Positions 1 to 6,191 of a stretch of DNA of 18,368 nucleotides are shown here, in pieces. The DNA is from CALVLD01 sp964467585 (lineage in GTDB: Bacteria > Bacillota > Clostridia > Christensenellales > CAG-138): assembly GCA_964467585.1 (NCBI GenBank), contig CAYXRF010000018.1, positions 1 to 18,368 on the forward strand. The letters are read 5' to 3'. The translations under genes were made by a program, and so were the position numbers. The first letter of the stretch is position 1. Each line of letters opens with the position of its first letter. Below the pieces are notes generated by a model. That model saw nothing but the letters and a program-made list of their open reading frames with translations, was not told the origin of the DNA and made no database searches.

Positions 1-147
1 AATATATCGATTTTTTCTGAGCTTTTTTTCGCCCCGCAAGTTTTGCACCATGCGTGCCTGTGCGGATGCATTTAGCGTTGCTTCCCCGCCTTGCTCCCCT
101 GCTTGACAATCCTTTTTAAGCGCTTCATCCTATATTTGATACGCAAA

Positions 148-182
148 CGGCAGACGCTGCGATTGTCTCGCGGCTTCTGCCG
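148..182 (-). terminator. Candidate hairpin terminator after the zinc-ribbon gene
   Basis: Inverted repeat with 7-bp outer arms (CGGCAGA at 148-154, TCTGCCG at 176-182) and further inner pairing (CGCGA against TCGC). It lies about 50 bases past the stop of the minus-strand zinc-ribbon gene. The bases that follow on the minus strand (TTTGCG) are only weakly T-rich, so this may be an inefficient terminator or just a structured 3' end. The remaining bases of 1-230 show no convincing gene. Confidence 0.35.
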
Positions 183-230
183 TATTATGCCCTCATGCTG
201 TTGATTGCAGGCTGCCTGTCGGTTTGCTTA

Positions 231-980
231 TCACTCTGACATTATAAATTCGATAGCGAACCATTCGCCATCATATTCGAAAACGTGCCACACGGCTGCG
301 TCCTTCGGATAATTTTCGTATGTGAACGACACCTTAACGGAGTACATTGCCTGAATATCCTCAAGCTCTATGCCGTAATAGGTCATATCGACAAAAAAGT
401 CGTCGTACACTTCCTCCATTTGGGATGTGCTGAGCTTATCATAGGAACGAATGCTGCACGACATTTCTCCGATATCAGTCATGGCGTCCTTTGTGGAATT
501 GTACCAATCGTCAACCAGCTCGTCAACCGTGCAGTTCAGCTTTTGACTGCAGTATTCAAGCGTGTGCTGCGGATATATCGCACGATAATGCTCCGCGTCA
601 ACATTTTTGCTGTAATCGGATATTTTATCGAACGCACTGACGAACTCCGCACTTTCGGCATTGCAGCTTGCAACGCCTCCTTTTGAAAGCCCCAATATCA
701 CGCCGATTATCACGGCTGCGAGAAAAATGCCTACTATCGCACCTATTATTGTTGCAACGGTGTTTTTCTTTGGAGCGGCGGGTGGAGGCGCATATGTGTT
801 ATATTGACCGTATCCGCCGGCGTCTGCGTCTGAGCCTGTCGTGTCGGCAGGTGCGCTCGGTGCGGGCTGATAATCATTGGGTTGAGCGGAATAGTTTTGC
901 TCATCCTCCTGCTGCGCCCCGCAGTACGGACACGCCTAAGCGTCGTCCGGCAGCGTCTGTCCACATTGTTTGCAAAGCAT
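231..980 (-). CDS. Membrane-anchored zinc-ribbon protein, frame broken by an in-frame TAG at codon 15
   Basis: Read from the ATG at 980, the frame gives 249 codons and ends in TGA. Residues 3-20 form a zinc ribbon (Cys3, Cys6, Cys17, Cys20: CKQC, then CPYC-G). A Pro/Ala/Gly/Asp-rich linker follows (about 22-70), then one transmembrane helix (about 74-98) and a roughly 150-residue domain, probably extracytoplasmic, that I do not recognise. Codon 15 (936-938) is TAG, between Ala14 and Ala16 inside the ribbon. The start is supported by AAAGGAG six bases upstream. The longest uninterrupted stretch begins only at a GTG (713) inside the membrane helix, which is not a credible natural start. Zinc-ribbon plus single-helix proteins are common in Clostridia; their roles are mostly unknown. 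The frame is intact on both sides of the TAG, so this is a very recent nonsense mutation, a sequencing or assembly error, or readthrough/recoding. It lies 135 bases downstream of addB on the same strand. Confidence 0.7.
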
Positions 981-986
981 ATTAAT

Positions 987-993
987 CTCCTTT
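987..993 (-). promoter_or_regulatory. Ribosome binding site that fixes the zinc-ribbon start
   Basis: AAAGGAG on the minus strand, six bases before the ATG at 980. It is the only good Shine-Dalgarno site for this frame and argues that translation is meant to start upstream of the in-frame TAG. Confidence 0.7.
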
Positions 994-1034
994 AATGCCA
1001 ATATTTTATTGTTATGCCGTATATCGTATCAGAC

Positions 1035-1080
1035 GTGCTGAAAAAGGCAACAGCTAAATACTTTTGTGTTGAATCAGCAC
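1035..1080. other. Nested inverted repeat between addB and the zinc-ribbon gene
   Basis: Outer arms GTGCTGA (1035-1041) and TCAGCAC (1074-1080), with inner arms CAACA (1048-1052) and TGTTG (1067-1071). There is no T-run after the right arm on the minus strand, so it does not look like a classical terminator. It may be an mRNA processing or stability structure between two co-directional genes, or chance. Confidence 0.3.
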
Positions 1081-1115
1081 GGGATGGGCGCTTTGCGTGC
1101 CTGCAGCAAAGCAAT

Positions 1116-4100
1116 TCAACTGTCTCTGCCGAGAAACTGAGCCTCGGAAACCTCCCCTATGGTGCGGTAGGCGTCGGAACGGAAAGCGCCCGGCTCAAAC
1201 CGACAGACGTCCGCCACGGGACAATATCTGCAAACGGGGCTGCTTCCCGCATGGCGGCACGGGCGAATATCCGCACGCCCTTCATATATATATGTAAGCG
1301 CGGACGCAGCTTGACTGCACGCACAGTCGATTACCTTATCAAACTCATCTCTGCTTACCATCCACGCGCCGCAGGGCATACCGTTTTTGTCACGCCTTGC
1401 GGGTATAACGTCCGACGAATTTTCCATAAGAGGGTCTGAAGCTGTGATAACCGCATCCGAGCTGAGAGAAATGCCGCGAAGCTTGAACTCACGCATTAAA
1501 GCGGGAGTGATGTATTCGGTTGGGTCGGGTTCGCCGCTGCGGGCGGGATTTTTTACGCGCATATAGTAAAGCCCCACTATTTCCTGCGGCAGATTCATCT
1601 CCGCAGCATCGGCGGCGGCAAGCGCGGCGGCATAAAGCGGAAGCTGAATTTGCAGCCCCGCCGCAAGGTCGGAATAGCTGAAGCGCTTATCGCCCGATTT
1701 ATAATCCACAATACGAACGCCCGAAGCGCTGCCGTTGTCAAACGCGTCAACGCGGTCGATAATCCCCTGAACATAAAAGCTGACGCCTGACGGAAGGCTT
1801 ATCCTCAGCGCGGGAAGCATGGCGTCCCTCGTGCCAAAGCGGATTTCACTGCCCACGGGGCGAAACTCCCCTCTGCCTATCTGGTGCGTCATGGCGACTG
1901 CGGTGGAGCGCACGGCGTCAAGCATCACAGCAAAGCGTGCGCGGGCACGCGCCGTGTCAAGCATAACCCCGCGATTGTGCGAAACCATAAGCGGGGGAAG
2001 CAGCTCACGCAGTATGTCAAGAACATCAACATCGGAAAGCTGCGCCCAGTCAAGCCCTCTTTCGATAACACAGCGCGTGTATGCGTCCAAGGCGGCATGA
2101 TAGAATGTGCCGACGTCAACTGTTTTTTCGCAGAACTCCTTGCGCTCCTTCGCCTTGAATCCGTATTCGATATAATGACGGAACGGGCAGGAATTGAATG
2201 TTTCAAGCCGAGAGGCGGAGCCGAAAAGCGTGCTGCCGTACAGACGCTTTGCAAGCTTTGCACCCAACGGCTTTGGAGAGTTGTCCGCGAAAAATGCCTG
2301 AAACAGCATATCGAGAGGTTCGTGATAGCGTGAATTTGCATGAAACCACGCGTAAAGAAGCGCTGTCGTCTCATCGCGGTCGCCCGTGTCAAGCATGGTG
2401 CGCATACGCGCCGCAAGCGTGACGAGCGCCATATCGGGTTCTCCGCACAAAACAGGCTCAGTAACAAGATTTTTTACGGGAACTGAAGGAAAAAGCCCGC
2501 AGATGCGATCAAAAAGCAGTCCCGGAGCCAGCGCGGAGCCTTCCGCTGCGACAGGATATGAAAACGCTATGCTTTCGGTGGGCTTGGCAAAAGCGGAGTA
2601 AACGTCCAGCAGGTCGCTTTCTCCCTGCATCACGCCGCTGTCCCAAACGGGCAGCCCCATATCCTTTATTGTGGACAGGTCTTTGTCGTCTATTACAGAA
2701 TCATCATGATGAGATTTGGGCAAAAGTCCCTCGTTTATGCCCAGCACAAACAGTTTTTTAACTTGGCGGGAGCGTGTGCGCCCAATATCGCCCACAAGCA
2801 CCTGATCACAGGTGGAGGGAATTGTCGCCACTTCATATGCGGCAAGCCCCTCGCGCACTATGGCAATAAAGCGTTTAAGCCCCATTCGCCCGTCTCCGAG
2901 AATCACATACAGCTGATCCAGAAGCTGCATTATCACTGCGGCAACCTGAGCGTTTTCCGCCTCAAGCGCAAACTTGTTTTCGCTGTGCAGCCTTTGGCAT
3001 ATCGTCTGCTGAAGCTCATCTATATTAAGACGGTCAAGGTAGTGATATATCGCCTCGGCGCGAACGCGTGCAGTCGCCTCCCGCACGGAGTCCCGCAGCT
3101 CGACAAGAGGCTCCATGAGCTGCCTGCGGGAGCTTTCAAGCGCATCGTCCGTATCACCCTTTTCAAAAGGAGTCAACAGCCTTTTGCCGTATATGCCCCA
3201 TTCAAGCATATAATTTTCAAGCCTTTCCGCTTCAAATGCGGAAATGCCCGTGTAGCCTGTTTTCAAAACGGCAATGACGTTATCGCTGTCAAAGCCGCGT
3301 TCCGCAGCGCACAGCGCGGATATGATAAGCTCTGAAAGCGGATGCATGGCAACGGTGCGCTTTACGTCCGTGTAATACGGCACGCCGTAAGCGCGAAAAA
3401 CACGGGATATCACTGCGGAATAGCCCTGAAGATCGCTGACCACCACCGCCATGTCACGATAACGCGTGCCCGTACTCGCCGCCGCACGAATTGCCTCCGC
3501 CGTTGCAATCGCCTCCGTTCGCCTGTCGGCGGCGCAAAAAATTGAAACGCCATCGTCCGCTTCGGACTTGCTTGCGCAGGAAGCGTCTGTGGAGACTTTT
3601 TCAAAAGGACGCCTGTCGCGTGCAAAAAGCTCCCGCTCGATATGCGAAAGCGCGGGGGCGCGAAAATCGCAGCGCGGGGCAAGCGAAACCGTGGCGACGC
3701 TGCATCCCAGTGCGCGGGCATCGTCCGTAACGCGCCGCATCACGCGCCGATTCGGCTCAAACACGGCACGGTCGCGGCAATGCTCTGAATCGTCGATTGT
3801 GAGGGCGATACAAACCGTCGGGCATATGGACAGCAATGAAGCGATTACGCGATAATTCTGCTCGTTCATTGAATTTTCACAGTCAATAAATGCCTTTGCT
3901 CCCGCAAACTGTGAGGACGGAAGCCTTGCGCACAGTGCGTTCATCATATCCTCGGCGTCAATGTACCTATCGCACATACGCTCGGAAATATCGTTGTAAA
4001 GTATGGAAAAATCGATCAGCTTTGCTTTGAGCGCATCGCTATTGTCAAGCCCTTCGGCGGCTGAAGCAAGCTGCTGCGGCGTGACTCCGCAGCGTTTGAA

Positions 4101-4478
4101 TCGAACTATGACAGAATCGCATTCAACGGGAAAGCCCGCATGTGCCGCAACGGAGGCAAACGCGGAAAGCCTTGCGGCGCAGGCGTCAACGGTGCGCCTC
4201 ATCAGCATTATGCGCCCCTGAGGGGTGAGGTACGTTCGGCGGTCGCCCGTTTCGGCAAGCGCGGCACGCGCAAGACTGCTCCACGAAAACACCTCGCATC
4301 CGAAAAGCCCTCCGCCAAGCCTTGTTGAGAGAGACCTTTCAGCCTCAAACGTCGCCTGATCCGGCACTATCAGAATGCAGCGTTCACCCGCGGCGGACGC
4401 CGCCGCAATGCGTTCGTAAAGCGAAAATGTTTTTCCGCTTCCCGCCCTTCCAATTATAAAATCAACCGAAGCCGACAT
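1116..4478 (-). CDS. addB: ATP-dependent helicase/nuclease subunit B (AddB/RexB)
   Basis: AddB partners AddA in the Firmicute counterpart of RecBCD: it resects double-strand breaks, recognises Chi-like sites and feeds recombination repair in the cytoplasm. The 1120-residue length fits the family. Visible parts: a Walker A motif GRAGSGKT at residues 10-17; a helicase-like core to about 730; then a C-terminal RecB-type nuclease with His794, Asp908 (IIDRVD), Asp925 and Lys927 (VDYKSG) and Gln943/Gln945-Tyr949. Four cysteines expected to bind a 4Fe-4S cluster are present (Cys764, Cys1083, Cys1086, Cys1092; spacing CxxCx5C at the end). The frame opens five codons earlier at a TTG, but the ATG at 4478 has GGGAGG correctly placed and is preferred. 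Oddity: addA, usually the next gene, is not immediately downstream; a zinc-ribbon gene is there instead. Confidence 0.93.
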   Translation of the reverse strand: MSASVDFIIGRAGSGKTFSLYERIAAASAAGERCILIVPDQATFEAERSLSTRLGGGLFGCEVFSWSSLARAALAETGDRRTYLTPQGRIMLMRRTVDACAARLSAFASVAAHAGFPVECDSVIVRFKRCGVTPQQLASAAEGLDNSDALKAKLIDFSILYNDISERMCDRYIDAEDMMNALCARLPSSQFAGAKAFIDCENSMNEQNYRVIASLLSICPTVCIALTIDDSEHCRDRAVFEPNRRVMRRVTDDARALGCSVATVSLAPRCDFRAPALSHIERELFARDRRPFEKVSTDASCASKSEADDGVSIFCAADRRTEAIATAEAIRAAASTGTRYRDMAVVVSDLQGYSAVISRVFRAYGVPYYTDVKRTVAMHPLSELIISALCAAERGFDSDNVIAVLKTGYTGISAFEAERLENYMLEWGIYGKRLLTPFEKGDTDDALESSRRQLMEPLVELRDSVREATARVRAEAIYHYLDRLNIDELQQTICQRLHSENKFALEAENAQVAAVIMQLLDQLYVILGDGRMGLKRFIAIVREGLAAYEVATIPSTCDQVLVGDIGRTRSRQVKKLFVLGINEGLLPKSHHDDSVIDDKDLSTIKDMGLPVWDSGVMQGESDLLDVYSAFAKPTESIAFSYPVAAEGSALAPGLLFDRICGLFPSVPVKNLVTEPVLCGEPDMALVTLAARMRTMLDTGDRDETTALLYAWFHANSRYHEPLDMLFQAFFADNSPKPLGAKLAKRLYGSTLFGSASRLETFNSCPFRHYIEYGFKAKERKEFCEKTVDVGTFYHAALDAYTRCVIERGLDWAQLSDVDVLDILRELLPPLMVSHNRGVMLDTARARARFAVMLDAVRSTAVAMTHQIGRGEFRPVGSEIRFGTRDAMLPALRISLPSGVSFYVQGIIDRVDAFDNGSASGVRIVDYKSGDKRFSYSDLAAGLQIQLPLYAAALAAADAAEMNLPQEIVGLYYMRVKNPARSGEPDPTEYITPALMREFKLRGISLSSDAVITASDPLMENSSDVIPARRDKNGMPCGAWMVSRDEFDKVIDCACSQAASALTYIYEGRADIRPCRHAGSSPVCRYCPVADVCRFEPGAFRSDAYRTIGEVSEAQFLGRDS

Positions 4479-4483
4479 ACACG

Positions 4484-4489
4484 CCTCCC
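4484..4489 (-). promoter_or_regulatory. addB ribosome binding site
   Basis: GGGAGG on the minus strand, five bases before the ATG at 4478. This decides for the ATG over the in-frame TTG at 4493, which would place the Shine-Dalgarno site inside the coding region. Confidence 0.7.
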
Positions 4490-4504
4490 GCAAGCAGATA
4501 CCTT

Positions 4505-4533
4505 ATTATGCAATATTTACCGATGTTTTGCAA
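4505..4533 (-). promoter_or_regulatory. Sigma-A type promoter for addB
   Basis: On the minus strand, TTGCAA (4528-4533) and CATAAT (4505-4510) are separated by exactly 17 bases. Transcription would start about 20 bases before the addB ATG, leaving a short leader that contains the ribosome binding site. Confidence 0.6.
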
Positions 4534-4633
4534 CACAAACGATAAATGTCCGCAATAATGTTTTTGTTGACATTGTGGGCGTATTATCGCGTTGATGTGC
4601 GGCGGATGGCTCTGTGTGATAAAAATTTTCTGT

Positions 4634-4645
4634 TTGACAAGTCAA
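4634..4645. promoter_or_regulatory. Possible operator: short inverted repeat upstream of the dockerin gene promoter
   Basis: TTGAC and GTCAA separated by two bases, about ten bases upstream of the -35 element at 4655. The position would suit an activator, but no regulator is known, so it may be chance. Confidence 0.2.
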
Positions 4646-4654
4646 CTTCGTGTA

Positions 4655-4683
4655 TTGATTTAAGCATGACACAATGGTATAAT
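4655..4683 (+). promoter_or_regulatory. Sigma-A type promoter for the dockerin-redoxin gene
   Basis: TTGATT (4655-4660), 17-base spacer, TATAAT (4678-4683). The predicted leader is about 110 bases and contains hairpins, the clearest at 4748-4776. Confidence 0.65.
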
Positions 4684-4747
4684 CTATAAAAAGAGATTTT
4701 TTTGGCGTGCGGTTGGCGCACGGAAGTATACGCTTGTGCGTGTTATG

Positions 4748-4776
4748 TTGAATTTTGGGCGGGCTGCCCAATTCAA
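4748..4776 (+). other. Leader hairpin before the dockerin-redoxin gene
   Basis: Arms TTGAATT (4748-4754) and AATTCAA (4770-4776), with inner GGGC/GCCC pairing and a TT bulge. It ends 23 bases before the ATG and just ahead of the AAAAGGAA ribosome binding site. It may stabilise the transcript or affect initiation. It is not followed by a T-run. Confidence 0.4.
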
Positions 4777-4799
4777 AAATAGAAAAGGAATTTGGTTAA

Positions 4800-5912
4800 A
4801 TGAAAAAGGTTTTTGCGATCGCTCTCATTCTGGTCATGGCTCTTGCCTGCGTACCCACCGTTGCGGTGGAGGCTGAGGACGTAAATCCCATCGGTCAGAC
4901 CTTTGCAGGATTTGAGGCTTATGAGATTACCGCCGGCGGCTACGAGGGGGACAGACTCGTAACAGTTGACGATTTTGCTGATTACGACGTGATATTCATC
5001 AATATCTGGTCGTCAGGCTGCGGCCCATGCCTAAGTGAAATGCCCTATTTCCAGCAGCTGCATGAAAACTACGGCGATCAGGGCGTTCTTGTAATGGGCG
5101 CTGTATCAACATGGATCAACGGCACAATGGCGGGTGCGTGGAATGTGCTTTCGTCCAACGGTTACACATACCTCAACGTCATTCAGGATTCCGTAATTTA
5201 CGGCATTTACTCACAGAACAACTACGTTCCGCAGACTTTTATCTGCGACAACACCGGCTTGATAGTTGACTTTATCGGCGGCGGCACATCCTATGCCAAC
5301 CTTCAGGCAAAGGCGGAGTCTTGGCTGCTTCAGCTGCACGACCCCGAGGAATTTACCGTCAGCTTTGTAGACGGCGTCACCAATGAGGTTATTGACGAGC
5401 AAGTCGTCACATACGGCCGCTCCGCAACCGCTCCCACACCCCCCACTCATCAGGGTTATCAGTTCACCTCGTGGAGCCCTGCGGATTTCAGCTTTGTAAC
5501 AAGCGATATGACTATAACCGCAAATTACACAAAGAGGACGTACAAGGTTCGCTTCTATGATTATGACGGCACCCTTTTGAAGACCCAATATGTTAGATAT
5601 CAAGAGGCGGCAACCGCTCCCGCTGTTCCGGAGCATGAGGGCATGACATTTACCGGCTGGGATACCGACTTCAGCTGCATTGTCGCCGCCACAAACGTAA
5701 CCGCCATATATTCCGATGCGCCTCCCTTTGTGGCAGGGGACGGAGACGTCAACGGCGATGACGTTACCAACAGCCAGGACGCTCTGCTGATACTTAGATA
5801 TTCACTGGCGGGCGATGGTTTTACCGCTGAGCAGATTGCCGCGGCGGACGTCAACGGCGATGGTGAGGTAACAAGTGCGGATGCGCTTATCGTGCTGCGC
5901 AGCGCAATCTGA
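4800..5912 (+). CDS. Secreted TlpA-like thioredoxin-fold protein with two InlB/Flg_new-type repeats and a C-terminal dockerin
   Basis: 370 residues. A signal peptide (about 1-25, cleavage likely after VEA) precedes a TlpA/AhpC-type redoxin domain (about 28-180) with active site CGPC (Cys74, Cys77) after Trp70 and a cis-proline candidate in VPQTF (Pro144). Two beta-rich repeats of the InlB/Flg_new type follow (about 185-245 and 247-306; each ends in an F-x-x-W then I-x-A-x-Y pattern). The C terminus (313-369) is a type I dockerin: two calcium-loop repeats starting at Asp316 (Asp316, Asn318, Asp320, Asp327) and Asp350 (Asp350, Asn352, Asp354, Asp361). Redoxins of this family reduce or shuffle disulfides outside the membrane; dockerins attach proteins to cohesins. 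The inferred role is disulfide handling on a cohesin-bearing surface complex. No cohesin or CcdA partner lies in the window. It is a single-gene unit with its own promoter and terminator. Confidence 0.88.
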   Translation: MKKVFAIALILVMALACVPTVAVEAEDVNPIGQTFAGFEAYEITAGGYEGDRLVTVDDFADYDVIFINIWSSGCGPCLSEMPYFQQLHENYGDQGVLVMGAVSTWINGTMAGAWNVLSSNGYTYLNVIQDSVIYGIYSQNNYVPQTFICDNTGLIVDFIGGGTSYANLQAKAESWLLQLHDPEEFTVSFVDGVTNEVIDEQVVTYGRSATAPTPPTHQGYQFTSWSPADFSFVTSDMTITANYTKRTYKVRFYDYDGTLLKTQYVRYQEAATAPAVPEHEGMTFTGWDTDFSCIVAATNVTAIYSDAPPFVAGDGDVNGDDVTNSQDALLILRYSLAGDGFTAEQIAAADVNGDGEVTSADALIVLRSAI

Positions 5913-5941
5913 GTATTTTCGTTTTGAACACAGCTATTCAT

Positions 5942-5972
5942 GGCCGTCCGAATTATCGGGCGGCCGATTTTT
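5942..5972 (+). terminator. Rho-independent terminator after the dockerin-redoxin gene
   Basis: GGCCGTCCG (5942-5950) pairs with CGGGCGGCC (5957-5965) over nine base pairs with one G-T wobble and a six-base loop, followed by GA and TTTTT. It lies 30 bases past the stop codon. Confidence 0.85.
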
Positions 5973-5995
5973 ATCGAAATGCCTCACATTTTAAA

Positions 5996-6082
5996 TTAGC
6001 GGTGGATATACACATCCTCATATCCTATAATTAGCGGAAGCGCCGCCGTGCCGTCATCCGAAAGAATTGTGTACCAATTGTG
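5996..6082 (-). pseudogene. Possible 3' remnant of a decayed gene
   Basis: On the minus strand an open stretch of 28 codons between an in-frame TAA (6083-6085) and a terminal TAA (5996-5998) reads like protein: it begins HNWYTILSDDG and ends GYEDVYIHR. There is no start codon or ribosome binding site and it is too short to be a gene by itself. The rest of 5973-6191 shows only the direct repeats listed separately. It could equally be chance. Confidence 0.2.
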
Positions 6083-6097
6083 TTAATCATGTCACAA

Positions 6098-6166
6098 TGT
6101 TGAAATATATGTTGAAATATGTAATCGTAAATGTTATCCTAAGAATGTTATTCTAAGAATGTTATC
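6098..6166. repeat. Two sets of short direct repeats upstream of the Na/Pi cotransporter gene
   Basis: A 12-bp unit (TGTTGAAATAT plus A or G) occurs twice head to tail at 6098-6121. A 14-bp unit (AATGTTATYCTAAG) occurs at 6130-6143 and 6144-6157, with a third partial copy at 6158-6166. The core TGTTR also occurs at 6081. Six TGTTR cores within 90 bases, directly upstream of a phosphate transporter start, suggest a binding array for a regulator. The 14-bp period differs from the 11-bp period of Bacillus PhoP boxes. Weak -35/-10-like matches (TTGAAA at 6112, TATCCT at 6135, 17-base spacer) overlap it. Confidence 0.45.
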
Positions 6167-6191
6167 ATGGGGAATGCGGGGGCGTTGAGTA

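Noticed and set aside
1..51. Minus-strand frame open to the left edge from an ATG at 51 (begins MVQNLRGEKK)
   Set aside because: Only 17 codons, weak ribosome binding site and no recognisable family start. It could be the next gene, but it cannot be supported from this window.
104..140. Plus-strand promoter starting with TTGACA at 104
   Set aside because: No acceptable -10 at 16-18 bases (CATCCT at 17), and no plus-strand gene downstream.
3342..3855. Plus-strand and other frames inside addB
   Set aside because: Long antisense frames arise from the GC-rich codon pattern of addB; none has a ribosome binding site or a recognisable product.
4517..4771. 84-codon minus-strand frame between addB and the dockerin gene
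   Set aside because: It covers the divergent promoters and leader hairpin, has no ribosome binding site and no protein-like composition.
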